Of a stretch of DNA of 64,000 bases, positions 1 through 8,563 are shown piece after piece; within the stretch, counting starts at the first letter, position 1, and every line of letters starts with the position of its first letter. A program made the position numbers and the translations under genes. This DNA comes from CAZQQU01 sp964595625 (GTDB taxonomy: Bacteria > Bacteroidota > Bacteroidia > Flavobacteriales > Flavobacteriaceae): the NCBI GenBank assembly GCA_964595625.1, contig CAZQQU010000005.1:62001-126000 (forward strand), given 5' to 3'. The notes below the pieces were generated by a model. That model made no database searches. It was not told where the DNA came from and saw nothing but the letters and a program-made list of their open reading frames with translations.

Positions 1-1
1 A

Positions 2-1123
2 AAATTAGAAGATTTAGGTATTGGTCGTCCCTCGACCTATGCACCTACCATTTCGACTATTCAACAACGCGATTACGTGGTCAAAGGAACCATAGATGGT
101 GAAAAAAGAAAATATATACAACTGCATTTTAAAGACGGTATTATCCAGTCCAAACAACTTACTGAAAACGTCGGTTCCGACAAAGGAAAATTGGTTCCTA
201 CCGATATCGGAATGATTGTTAATGATTTTTTGGTGGAAAACTTTTCGACCATACTCGATTATAACTTTACGGCTAAAATGGAGGAGAATTTTGACGATAT
301 TGCAGCTGGTAATGAACAATGGACCGATTTGATGCGAGACTTCTACAATCAGTTTCACCCCCAAGTCAAGGACGTTGAGAAAAATGCTGAACGCGAAAGT
401 GGAGAACGTATTTTAGGCACCCACCCCGAAAGTGGTAAAACCGTATTAGTACGTTTGGGAAAATTTGGTGCTATGGCTCAAATAGGGAATCAAGACGATC
501 CGGACAAACTATTCGCCAGCTTGGGTCCAGACCAACAGCTCAATACTATTACTTTAGAAGAGGCCTTAGACTTATTTAAATTACCCAAAAAACTGGGGGT
601 TTACGAAGGACAAGAATTAGAAACTAACAACGGGCGTTTTGGCCCGTATTTAAGATACGGAAAACAGTTTATTTCACTTCCTAAAGGAGTACAGCCTCTA
701 GATGTGAGTATGGATATGGCTATTGAACTCATCGAAGAAAAGAAAAAAGCAGATGCCCCTATCGGCACCTTTCAGGGCCAACCGGTACAAAAAGGGGTGG
801 GTCGGTTTGGGCCTTTTATCAAATGGAATAACCTATTTATTAATGTGAATAAAAAATACGATTTTAATAACCTTTCCCAAAAAGACATAGAAACACTGAT
901 TGAAGAAAAACTCAAAAAAGACCAAGAGAAACTTATTCGGGAATGGAAAGAAGAAGGTATTAAAATTGAAAAAGGTCGTTGGGGAAGGTTAGAAATCAGT
1001 AAAGGAAAACAAAAGGTAGAACTTCCTAAAGGTCAAGACCCCAAAACGATTTCCTTAGAAGAGGCTATTGCTTTATTAGAAAAATCGACCAGTAAATCAA
1101 AAGCTAAATCGACAAAAAAATAA
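2..1123 (+). CDS. topA: DNA topoisomerase I, C-terminal part (5' end outside window)
   Basis: The reading frame is open from base 2, so the gene enters from the left; 373 residues are present. Topoisomerase I relaxes negatively supercoiled DNA by single-strand cleavage. The first residues (IGRPSTYAPTISTIQQRDYV) match the conserved type IA segment that follows the catalytic Tyr region; the active-site Tyr itself lies outside. The distal half carries at least three lysine-rich repeats with the core G-R-[FW]-G-[PR] (near residues 210, 260 and 330 of the visible part), the C-terminal repeat type that replaces zinc fingers in many bacterial TopA, followed by a Lys/Ser tail. The stop codon shares one base with the next ATG (TAATG at 1121-1125), so the two genes are probably translationally coupled. 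Confidence 0.93.
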   Translation, partial: KLEDLGIGRPSTYAPTISTIQQRDYVVKGTIDGEKRKYIQLHFKDGIIQSKQLTENVGSDKGKLVPTDIGMIVNDFLVENFSTILDYNFTAKMEENFDDIAAGNEQWTDLMRDFYNQFHPQVKDVEKNAERESGERILGTHPESGKTVLVRLGKFGAMAQIGNQDDPDKLFASLGPDQQLNTITLEEALDLFKLPKKLGVYEGQELETNNGRFGPYLRYGKQFISLPKGVQPLDVSMDMAIELIEEKKKADAPIGTFQGQPVQKGVGRFGPFIKWNNLFINVNKKYDFNNLSQKDIETLIEEKLKKDQEKLIREWKEEGIKIEKGRWGRLEISKGKQKVELPKGQDPKTISLEEAIALLEKSTSKSKAKSTKK

Positions 1124-2286
1124 TGGAGACATTTTTTACTCCGGTTTCAAAACAAGTATTGGCCCATCGTGAAATACTCAAAGATAATGTGCTGGGCAAA
1201 CGCATGTCCATATATTCTACGGAAGGTGACTTTCCCGATTTAAGTCAATGTAAAATGGTTTTGTTTGGTGTGTGCGAATCTCGAAATTCAGAAAACTACC
1301 TCGGAAAACAACCTACCTTTGATGCCATTCGAATGTCGCTGTATTCTTTATATGAAGGAAACTGGCAATATCCCCTGGCCGATTTGGGGAATATTTTGGC
1401 CGGCGAAAGTGTGGCCGATACGTATTTTGCGGTAAAACAAACCATTGCCAAACTAATCTCACACAATATTATTCCTATTATTTTAGGAGGAAGTCAGGAT
1501 TTAACCTACGCCATTTACCGTGGGTATGATCAGTTTCCCAGAATGGTTAACCTGGTCAATATTGATAGTCGCTTTGATATTGGAAATACTGAAAATCCTA
1601 TTTCTTCCAAATCTTATGTAGGAAAAATGGTGGTCGACAAACCTTTTAATCTTCAAAATTATACCAATTTGGGCTACCAAACCTACTTCAACAGCCCCGA
1701 GGAGATTGATTTAGTGGAGCGCCTCTATTTTGAAAGTTACCGTCTGGGTGAACTTACGGGAGATATCACTTTAGCCGAGCCTGTATTGCGAGAAGCAGAT
1801 ATTGTTAGTTTTGATATCACGGCAATAAAAGCCTCAGAAATGAGTTATAGTGGATATATATCTCCCAATGGATTCGACGGAAGAGAAGCCTGTGCCCTAG
1901 CTCGCTATAGCGGAATTAGCAATCAGGTGAGTAGTTTTGGGATTTTTGAATTGGAAAATATAGAGCGCGAAAACGCCGCCTCTATGCTCATCGCACAAAT
2001 GTTGTGGTACTTTATAGAAGGAGTAAATTTTAGAATAGAAGACGGCCACTTTGATTCGGAAAAAGACTTCTTCACCTATCAGGTGCCCGTAGAAGATGAG
2101 ATATTAGTATTTAAAAAAAGTAATAAATCACAACGCTGGTGGGTAGAAATACCATTTAACATCACTCCTAATAATAAAAATAAAACATATACGTTATTAC
2201 CTTGCACGTATAGTGATTATCAAGCAGCCTGCGATCAAAAAATACCTGAGCGTTGGTTACGAGCGAGACAAAAAAACGAAAGTTAA
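1123..2286 (+). CDS. arginase/formimidoylglutamase-fold protein with degraded metal site
   Basis: 387 residues; resembles the ureohydrolase (arginase, agmatinase, HutG) family, whose enzymes use a binuclear Mn site. The three motif regions are recognisable but altered: GGDHS reads GGSQD (122-126), DAHxD reads DSRFD (148-152), and SxDxDxxDP reads SFDITAIK (229-236). Thus two ligand His and one ligand Asp are replaced (Q125, R150, T233) while D148, D152 and D231 remain. A two-metal hydrolase is unlikely. It starts within the topA stop codon and lies 111 bases before gldK, so it may share expression with topA; a role linked to gliding or T9SS is only suggested by position. I infer a non-catalytic or repurposed protein. 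Family assignment fairly sure, function unknown. Confidence 0.75.
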   Translation: METFFTPVSKQVLAHREILKDNVLGKRMSIYSTEGDFPDLSQCKMVLFGVCESRNSENYLGKQPTFDAIRMSLYSLYEGNWQYPLADLGNILAGESVADTYFAVKQTIAKLISHNIIPIILGGSQDLTYAIYRGYDQFPRMVNLVNIDSRFDIGNTENPISSKSYVGKMVVDKPFNLQNYTNLGYQTYFNSPEEIDLVERLYFESYRLGELTGDITLAEPVLREADIVSFDITAIKASEMSYSGYISPNGFDGREACALARYSGISNQVSSFGIFELENIERENAASMLIAQMLWYFIEGVNFRIEDGHFDSEKDFFTYQVPVEDEILVFKKSNKSQRWWVEIPFNITPNNKNKTYTLLPCTYSDYQAACDQKIPERWLRARQKNES

Positions 2287-2330
2287 AACTGTTAAAGGCA
2301 CATTATTTTACAGAAACCGATTAAGTTTTT

Positions 2331-2361
2331 TTGTTTTTTAAAAAATTTATAGATAGGTTTA
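2331..2361 (+). promoter_or_regulatory. candidate promoter for gldKLMN
   Basis: TTG at 2331-2333 and TAGGTTTA at 2354-2361 are separated by 20 bases, close to the Bacteroidota -33/-7 pattern (TTG, TAnnTTTG) with one mismatch at the last position. The gldK ATG follows about 36 bases downstream. Pattern match only. Confidence 0.4.
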
Positions 2362-2397
2362 CGCCCTTAAAATTTCAAAAAACAACCAAATAATTAT

Positions 2398-3771
2398 ATG
2401 AAAAAACTTTTTGCATTAGTAGCCGCAGTAGCATTTCTGGTCAGTTGTAATTCCGGAGATAGAGGTGAATTGGTAGGTGTAAAAGGAAAAAAATGGCATC
2501 CCGAAAAGCCCTATGGGATGACGCTTATTCCGGGCGGTTCATTCATCATGGGGAAATCTGATGATGATTTTGTAGGGGTTAAAGATGCTCCTACGAAAAC
2601 CGTAACAGTACGTTCTTTTTACATGGACGAAACCGAAATCACCAATTCAGAGTACAAGCAATTTGTACATTGGGTGAGAGACTCTATTGTCCGCCTTAAA
2701 TTAGCTATTCTTGCCGAAGAAGTGGGAGCTACTCCCGGAGATGGCGGTATCGGCGAATTTGCTTTCGTTGATCAACAGCAAGAAGAAATGACTCCTTATG
2801 ACCAGTATATGTATGACAATTATTACGGTTTTGGAGATGATGAATTTGAAGGCCGTAGAATTAATAAAAATGTAGAACTAATTTGGGATACCGGTGCCTA
2901 TCCGGATGTGTATTACGCAGAGGTGATGGATACTATGTATTTACCTCCCTCAGAATCTTACAACGGGCTTCGTACCATTGATGTCACCAAACTAAAGTTT
3001 CAGTACAGCTACATGGACATTGAGGCTGCTGCTAAAAACAAAGGCACCAAGAGAAGTGAATTTATAAAACGAGAAAGCCTTGAAATCTATCCCGATACTA
3101 CCGTATGGATTAGAGATTTTAATTATTCGTACAATGAACCCATGCACAATGATTATTTTTGGCACCCTGCCTATAATGATTATCCGGTAGTAGGTGTTAC
3201 TTGGAAACAAGCTAAAGCCTTCGCTGCATGGAGAACTCTATACAAAAATGCCTATCAAAAAGAAAAAGGCAAGCGACTTGTACCTTCTTTTAGACTTCCT
3301 ATGGAAGGAGAATGGGAATATGCCGCTCGTGGAGGCTTAGCATCTGGAAACTATCCTTGGGGTGGTCCTTATACCATCAATGACCGGGGTTGTTTTATGG
3401 CTAATTTCAAACCTCTTAGAGGAGATTATGCCGCTGACCAAGCACTCTATACTGTAGAAGCTAAATCCTACGAGCCAAACGACTATAACTTGTACAACAT
3501 GGCCGGAAACGTTTCCGAATGGGTAGACTCTTCTTACAGCCCCGACTCGTATGAATATATGTCCACTATGAACCCTTCGGTCAACGATCCCAATAACCCA
3601 AGAAAGGTCGTACGTGGTGGTTCATGGAAAGACGTAGCCTACTTCCTTCAAGTAGGAACTCGTGACTACGAATACGCCGATACCGCACGTAGTTATATCG
3701 GATTCCGTACCGTTCAAGACTATATGGGTACCGATGTGGTTCTCAACCAACAATACGGCGACGGCAGATAA
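2398..3771 (+). CDS. gldK: gliding motility / T9SS ring lipoprotein GldK
   Basis: 457 residues. GldK (PorK) is an outer-membrane lipoprotein that forms, with GldN, the periplasmic ring of the type IX secretion system. The N-terminus is a lipoprotein signal with lipobox FLVSC (Cys17). From about residue 40 (MTLIPGGSFIMG) to the end the protein has the formylglycine-generating-enzyme/sulfatase-modifying fold, with the family hallmarks EGEWEYAARGG, NMAGNVSEWV, RGGSW and IGFR. An insertion rich in Tyr and Asp at about 110-260 is typical of GldK and absent from true FGE enzymes. First gene of gldKLMN, 62 bases before gldL. Confidence 0.95.
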   Translation: MKKLFALVAAVAFLVSCNSGDRGELVGVKGKKWHPEKPYGMTLIPGGSFIMGKSDDDFVGVKDAPTKTVTVRSFYMDETEITNSEYKQFVHWVRDSIVRLKLAILAEEVGATPGDGGIGEFAFVDQQQEEMTPYDQYMYDNYYGFGDDEFEGRRINKNVELIWDTGAYPDVYYAEVMDTMYLPPSESYNGLRTIDVTKLKFQYSYMDIEAAAKNKGTKRSEFIKRESLEIYPDTTVWIRDFNYSYNEPMHNDYFWHPAYNDYPVVGVTWKQAKAFAAWRTLYKNAYQKEKGKRLVPSFRLPMEGEWEYAARGGLASGNYPWGGPYTINDRGCFMANFKPLRGDYAADQALYTVEAKSYEPNDYNLYNMAGNVSEWVDSSYSPDSYEYMSTMNPSVNDPNNPRKVVRGGSWKDVAYFLQVGTRDYEYADTARSYIGFRTVQDYMGTDVVLNQQYGDGR

Positions 3772-3833
3772 CCTGAAATCAACCTACAACTTATAACTAA
3801 TATCAATTTTCTAAACCTTAATTTTTTATTATT

Positions 3834-4487
3834 ATGGCACAATCAAAATCATCCAAAAAACTTTTTAACATGGCGTACGGCCTAGGTGCGTCAATTGTAA
3901 TCTTAGGTGCATTATTCAAAATTAATCACTGGGAATTAGGTCCCCTTAATGGTAGTATCCTTTTAGCTATCGGTCTTATCACCGAAGCCATTATTTTCGC
4001 TATTTCTGCATTTGAGCCTGTTCAAGACGATCTAGACTGGTCACTTGTATATCCTGAATTAGCTGGAGGTGAATCTAAAGGAAGAAAAGCCAAAGAAAAA
4101 CAACCAGAAGATGCACAAGGTATCCTTTCTAAAAAATTAGACGAAATGCTTAAAGAAGCACGTATCGATGCTAATCTCATGTCTAGCTTAAGCGAAAGCA
4201 TCCGCTCATTTGAAGGAGCTGCAAAAAATATTGCACCTACCACCGATGCTATGAATGCTACACAAAAATACAGCCAAGAAATGTCTTTAGCTGCTTCTCA
4301 GTTGGAATCTCTTAATAGCTTGTACAAAGTTCAAGTAGAATCTACAAGCCGTCAAGCGGAGATCAATCAGCAAGTTGCAGAAAACGCCGATAAATTAAAA
4401 CAACAAATGCAAGCCATGGCTTCAAACCTTTCTTCTCTAAACGGAATTTATGGTGGTATGCTATCTGCAATGGCCAATAGAAATTAA
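3834..4487 (+). CDS. gldL: gliding motility / T9SS motor protein GldL
   Basis: 217 residues. GldL is the inner-membrane stator-like protein which, with GldM, converts proton motive force into rotation that powers type IX secretion and gliding. Two transmembrane helices lie near the N-terminus (about 13-31 and 36-58); the second contains a Glu (in GLITEAIIF), a membrane-buried acidic residue as expected for proton coupling. The cytoplasmic remainder is charged and coiled-coil-like (about 100-205). It lies between gldK and gldM with short gaps and no terminator, so co-transcription is likely. Confidence 0.95.
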   Translation: MAQSKSSKKLFNMAYGLGASIVILGALFKINHWELGPLNGSILLAIGLITEAIIFAISAFEPVQDDLDWSLVYPELAGGESKGRKAKEKQPEDAQGILSKKLDEMLKEARIDANLMSSLSESIRSFEGAAKNIAPTTDAMNATQKYSQEMSLAASQLESLNSLYKVQVESTSRQAEINQQVAENADKLKQQMQAMASNLSSLNGIYGGMLSAMANRN

Positions 4488-4531
4488 TTTCTAAGTAAAT
4501 TATTAATCTTCAAAAACTGAAAAATTAAACT

Positions 4532-6085
4532 ATGGCGGCATCAAAATTATCACCACGACAGCGAATGATTAACCTGATGTACCTTGTGTTTATCGCTATG
4601 ATGGCGATGAATATGTCTAAGGAGGTACTATCAGCGTTTGGGCTATTAAACGAAAGACTGGCAGAAGCTAACCTCTCTGCGGATGAGCGAAACGTCGCTT
4701 TTCTTGCCGGGTTAGATAAAAAAGTAGAAGAACAACCGGATATTTATGGCCCATTGCGTGAAAAAGCCAATACAGTCCACACACTATCTGCAGAATTTGA
4801 TACTTATTTAGCGAGTGTCAAGTCTGGGTTAGAATCTTCTGTGAATCCAGAAACCATGGATCAAAAGTTCTACGAGGCAATGGATAAAACTGACTATTTT
4901 GACCTTACCTTTTTTAGAGGAAACGGTTACTCAGAAGCGGGTCAGGAATTTATCGACCAGATTACCAATTATAGAACTCAAATCAACGAACTTTTAGGTA
5001 GTGATCCTCGTTTTGCAAATATTGTTGAGGAAGTAAACAAAAAATTTAATACAGACGATGTTACACGAGGAGATGGTGCGGTAGTACCTTACTTAAACTA
5101 CCACTACCAAGGATTCCCGATGGTAGCATCATTAACTAAGTTAACTCAACTTCAAAATGATGTAAAAACTACCAATAGCCAAATACTAACAGCTATGTTA
5201 GAAGGCGAGTTACAATCACAAGTATCCTTAAGCAACTATGAGGCTGTGGTATTAGCAGACAAAACCGCTTTCTTCAATGGAGAGAATTTTACGGGGACAG
5301 TATACTTAGGAAGAATTGACAAAAACTTAAACTTTGAAAAAATCATTATCAACGGACAAGAAATTGAGCAAGTTGGTGGGCAAGTAAAACTTGATTTTCC
5401 TGCTGGAAATGTAGGAGAACAAGAAATTACCGGTGAATTACAGTTTAAAGAAGGTGACTCCATTGTTACTATTCCTATTACAAGTTCTTATGCTGTAATT
5501 CCAAAACCCAATGCAGCGGTTATATCAGCTGATAAAATGAACGTAGTATATCGAGGTGTGGACAACCCCATGACGGTATCTATTCCCGGTGTTGGAGACG
5601 CTGTAGCTAATGCCCCAGGTTTACGTTCAGCAGGGGGTGCCGGTAAATACGTCATGAATGTTACTCAAGTACAAGGCCGTGAGGTGACCATTAATGTAAG
5701 TGGTACCTTACCCGGTGGAGAACGAGTAAGTGATAGTAAAGTTTTCCGTATCAAAGATATTCCAAGACCTGTAGGAACTATTCGAGGGGAAGACGGTATT
5801 GTAAAAATGCAACGAAGTAACCTAGAAATTTCTACGGTTGGTGCTGCACTTATTGACTTTGACTTTGATGTTAACCTAAACGTTACCGAGTTTAAGTTTA
5901 ATGTGCCCGGACAACCCACCGTTGTAGTTAGTGGAAACAAGCTTAACTCAGCAGCTATTAATGCACTGAAAAGAGCTACTCCACGTTCTACCGTTCAAAT
6001 TTTTGATATTAAAGCTAACTTGGTAGGGTCTTCCGGATACATCCTACCCAAAATATCACCGGTATTTATAGAACTTACGAATTAA
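4532..6085 (+). CDS. gldM: gliding motility / T9SS motor protein GldM
   Basis: 517 residues, the usual GldM length. One transmembrane helix near the N-terminus (about 12-32, starting after RQRMINLMYL) anchors a long periplasmic shaft that reaches from GldL to the GldK-GldN ring. The periplasmic part begins with a helical domain and continues as beta-rich domains with Gly/Val-rich segments, ending at PKISPVFIELTN. The start ATG at 4532 follows gldL by 44 bases. Assignment rests on sequence character and its fixed position in the KLMN order. Confidence 0.95.
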   Translation: MAASKLSPRQRMINLMYLVFIAMMAMNMSKEVLSAFGLLNERLAEANLSADERNVAFLAGLDKKVEEQPDIYGPLREKANTVHTLSAEFDTYLASVKSGLESSVNPETMDQKFYEAMDKTDYFDLTFFRGNGYSEAGQEFIDQITNYRTQINELLGSDPRFANIVEEVNKKFNTDDVTRGDGAVVPYLNYHYQGFPMVASLTKLTQLQNDVKTTNSQILTAMLEGELQSQVSLSNYEAVVLADKTAFFNGENFTGTVYLGRIDKNLNFEKIIINGQEIEQVGGQVKLDFPAGNVGEQEITGELQFKEGDSIVTIPITSSYAVIPKPNAAVISADKMNVVYRGVDNPMTVSIPGVGDAVANAPGLRSAGGAGKYVMNVTQVQGREVTINVSGTLPGGERVSDSKVFRIKDIPRPVGTIRGEDGIVKMQRSNLEISTVGAALIDFDFDVNLNVTEFKFNVPGQPTVVVSGNKLNSAAINALKRATPRSTVQIFDIKANLVGSSGYILPKISPVFIELTN

Positions 6086-6098
6086 AAACGCATACCAG

Positions 6099-6992
6099 AT
6101 GAAACTTAAATCAAACCTAATATTGGTATTTTCTCTACTGATTTCAACAGCCTGTCTTGCACAAAGCCAATTGTTGAATGCCAAAAAAGCGGAAGAGTTA
6201 TATACTAAAACCGAAGCTCAGATAGCTGCCGATTCGGCAAGTAGTTTCTTGCCCTACGGTTATGTAGATGAAAGAGACGTATTATGGGGTAAAAATGTAT
6301 GGGAAATTATTGATTTAAGTGAGAGAATGAATTTTCCAATGTTCTTTCCAATTGATACAGTAAATATCTCGAATGACAGACGCTCTCTCTATGACGTGTT
6401 ACTTACCAACATTAAAAATGGAAGAATCGAGAATATTTATGCCGATTCGTACTTTAACGAGAAAAGATCGCTAAAAGACATCGAAGCTACTCTATCTAAA
6501 ATTGATACCACAGATTTAGGTAGACAGCAACTTAACGCCGGTGAAGAACTGGACCCACAATACGTGAATCGACGTGACCTAGGTGCCGCAGATATTCAAC
6601 AATTTAGAATTCGTGGTTATTGGTATATCGACAAACGTTTAGGTGAATTAAAATACCGCCTATTAGGAATTGCTCCGGTGGCTCCAGACGTGAACTTTAT
6701 CGATGATGAAAATTCGGTGTTAGTAGAACTTTTCTGGGTTTTTGTGCCAGAAATCAGAGAAGTACTACACGAAGCTAAAGCCTTTAATCGACATAATTCC
6801 GCGACGCATTTCTCTTTTGACCACTTGCTCAATTCAAGGATGTTTAGTGCAGTTATATACAAGGAAGATAACGAATATGGCGACCGAGCTGTCAAGGACT
6901 ATATTGCCGAAAATGCGCTGATGCAACTCTTAGAATCAGATCGCATCAAAGACGTAATTCGAAATATAGAAATAGACCTTTGGAATTATTAA
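6099..6992 (+). CDS. gldN: gliding motility / T9SS ring protein GldN
   Basis: 297 residues. GldN (PorN) is the periplasmic partner of GldK in the T9SS ring. A cleavable signal peptide (about 1-22, ending CLAQ) replaces a lipobox at the cleavage point. The mature protein contains the family-like segments DVLWGKNVWEIIDLSERMN and ELFWVFVPEIREVL. It starts 13 bases after gldM and is the last gene of the operon, closed by a strong terminator at 7021-7052. Only one GldN-like gene is present here (some species carry a duplicate, GldO). Confidence 0.94.
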   Translation: MKLKSNLILVFSLLISTACLAQSQLLNAKKAEELYTKTEAQIAADSASSFLPYGYVDERDVLWGKNVWEIIDLSERMNFPMFFPIDTVNISNDRRSLYDVLLTNIKNGRIENIYADSYFNEKRSLKDIEATLSKIDTTDLGRQQLNAGEELDPQYVNRRDLGAADIQQFRIRGYWYIDKRLGELKYRLLGIAPVAPDVNFIDDENSVLVELFWVFVPEIREVLHEAKAFNRHNSATHFSFDHLLNSRMFSAVIYKEDNEYGDRAVKDYIAENALMQLLESDRIKDVIRNIEIDLWNY

Positions 6993-7020
6993 ACTCATGT
7001 ATGTTTAAATAAAATAATGA

Positions 7021-7052
7021 AAACTCTCGCTTAAACAGCGAGAGTTTTTTTA
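7021..7052 (+). terminator. rho-independent terminator of gldKLMN
   Basis: A perfect 10-base-pair stem (AAACTCTCGC / GCGAGAGTTT) with a 7-base loop (TTAAACA) runs into a T tract, 28 bases after the gldN stop. It lies only 12 bases before the next ATG, so the following gene needs either read-through or a promoter within or before the hairpin. Confidence 0.9.
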
Positions 7053-7064
7053 TACAATTACACT

Positions 7065-8108
7065 ATGTTAGATTATATAGTAGTTGGTTTAGGACTTGCC
7101 GGAATTGCTTTTTGTGAGGAGCTCGAAAAGCATAACAAATCCTATGTAGTCATCAATCAACATCGTGGAGCAACTGCAGTATCAGCAGGGACTTATAATG
7201 CAGTAATTTTAAAGCGTTTTACTTTAGCGTGGGAAGCTCCTACACAACTTCCAATACTCCAAGATTTCTACTCAGATCTAGAACGAAAATTCGACACAAA
7301 ATTGGTGCATCCACTTCCATTCTACCGAATATTTCACTCGGTAGCTGAACAAAACCTCTGGTTTGAAGCTTCTGATAAACCTTGGTTACAGCCATATATT
7401 TCGGATGCCGTTATTAAAAATTCGTTTAATTCCATTAAAGCACCCTTTGGATTCGGGAAAATCATGCAAACCGGACGTATAGATTTAAATACCTTATTAA
7501 AGGTATATACCCATTACCTTTCTTCCAAAGACACTTTAATTGAAGAAGAATTTAATTTTGATGCCTTACAAGTAGGATCAGCAGTAGTTTATAAAAATTA
7601 TACTGCACATAAAATTGTATTTGCAGAAGGTTTTGGCTTACGCCAAAATCCCTTTTTTAAGAAACTGCCTCTGGATGGAAGCAAAGGTGAACAATTAATT
7701 CTCCACTTACCCGATTGGGAGGCAGAGGTAATAGTTAAATCAGATATATTTGTAGTCCCATTAGGCAACCAGCAATTTATCGTGGGAGCTACCAATGATT
7801 TTGACGACAAATCGTCCGAACCTACACAAAGTGCTAAAAAACAATTACTTACTACTTTAAAAAAGATATATTCTGGAAAAATAGAAGTCATCGATCATTG
7901 GGCCGGAATTCGACCCACTGTAAGAGATAGACACCCGTTGGTTGGAAGGCATCCACATTTTAACCCCATGGCTATTTTAAATGGTTTGGGAACACGTGGA
8001 GTGATGTTAGCACCTTATTTAGCTAAAATGCTTTATGCACATTTGGAGCACAACCATTCCCTTCACCCGCAGGCTACAATTAGTAGGTTTAAAAAAATCG
8101 TATGGTAA
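7065..8108 (+). CDS. FAD-dependent oxidoreductase (DAO family)
   Basis: 347 residues. The N-terminal dinucleotide-binding motif VVGLGLAGIAF (about 5-15) and the C-terminal block with WAGIRPTVRDRHPLVG and NGLGTRGVMLAPYLA are typical of the glycine oxidase / D-amino acid oxidase fold. No signal peptide, so cytoplasmic. The substrate cannot be read from the sequence. It sits between gldKLMN and a convergent DUF983 gene; no functional link is evident. A second member of this superfamily lies at 60304-61419, too divergent to be a recent duplicate. Confidence 0.85.
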   Translation: MLDYIVVGLGLAGIAFCEELEKHNKSYVVINQHRGATAVSAGTYNAVILKRFTLAWEAPTQLPILQDFYSDLERKFDTKLVHPLPFYRIFHSVAEQNLWFEASDKPWLQPYISDAVIKNSFNSIKAPFGFGKIMQTGRIDLNTLLKVYTHYLSSKDTLIEEEFNFDALQVGSAVVYKNYTAHKIVFAEGFGLRQNPFFKKLPLDGSKGEQLILHLPDWEAEVIVKSDIFVVPLGNQQFIVGATNDFDDKSSEPTQSAKKQLLTTLKKIYSGKIEVIDHWAGIRPTVRDRHPLVGRHPHFNPMAILNGLGTRGVMLAPYLAKMLYAHLEHNHSLHPQATISRFKKIVW

Positions 8109-8112
8109 ACGG

Positions 8113-8493
8113 TTAACGCTTAACTTTTTCTGGATCTATTTTAAAGAAAAAACTCACCCAGATGTTCCGGGAAATACGAACAATTACAGGAAGAAATACC
8201 ACTAAAGTTGCCAGTATAATAAAAAAAGAGGTCAATAAAGAGACTCCAAAAAACAAAAAAGAAATCACAAATGCTGCAGTAGCAAAGGCAATACCCACCG
8301 GGTAACTTACATACATAGCGCCATAGAAAAATGAGGGCTCTATCTTATATTTTGTCCCACAATGGCTGCACTTTGTATGCATGTCAAAAAGTTTAGAAAT
8401 CTTATAGGGGTTATTTTCTTTATACATCGATTCATGTTGGCAAACAGGACAAGAACCGGTAAAAATAGTGTGAAGTTTGGTTCCTTTAAACAT
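8113..8493 (-). CDS. DUF983 family membrane protein
   Basis: 126 residues from the chosen ATG at 8493 (an upstream in-frame ATG at 8538 would add 15 residues that look unconserved). Two Cys pairs (CPVC and CSHCG) form a probable zinc ribbon in the N-terminal half, followed by two hydrophobic helices (about 60-83 and 87-107). DUF983 proteins are small inner-membrane proteins of unknown function. Convergent with the FAD oxidoreductase (4 bases apart) and divergent from the ABC-F gene. Confidence 0.85.
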   Translation of the reverse strand: MFKGTKLHTIFTGSCPVCQHESMYKENNPYKISKLFDMHTKCSHCGTKYKIEPSFFYGAMYVSYPVGIAFATAAFVISFLFFGVSLLTSFFIILATLVVFLPVIVRISRNIWVSFFFKIDPEKVKR

Positions 8494-8527
8494 AAAATAA
8501 AACCTTTTATTTACAGGCAAAATTAAG

Positions 8528-8535
8528 CATCTTTG
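8528..8535 (+). promoter_or_regulatory. candidate -7 element for the ABC-F gene
   Basis: CATCTTTG, one base from TAnnTTTG, lies about 28 bases before the ABC-F ATG in the short divergent gap. No convincing -33 TTG at the right distance was seen, so this is tentative. Confidence 0.3.
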
Positions 8536-8563
8536 CACAATAAAAGAGTAAAATATATCTTAA

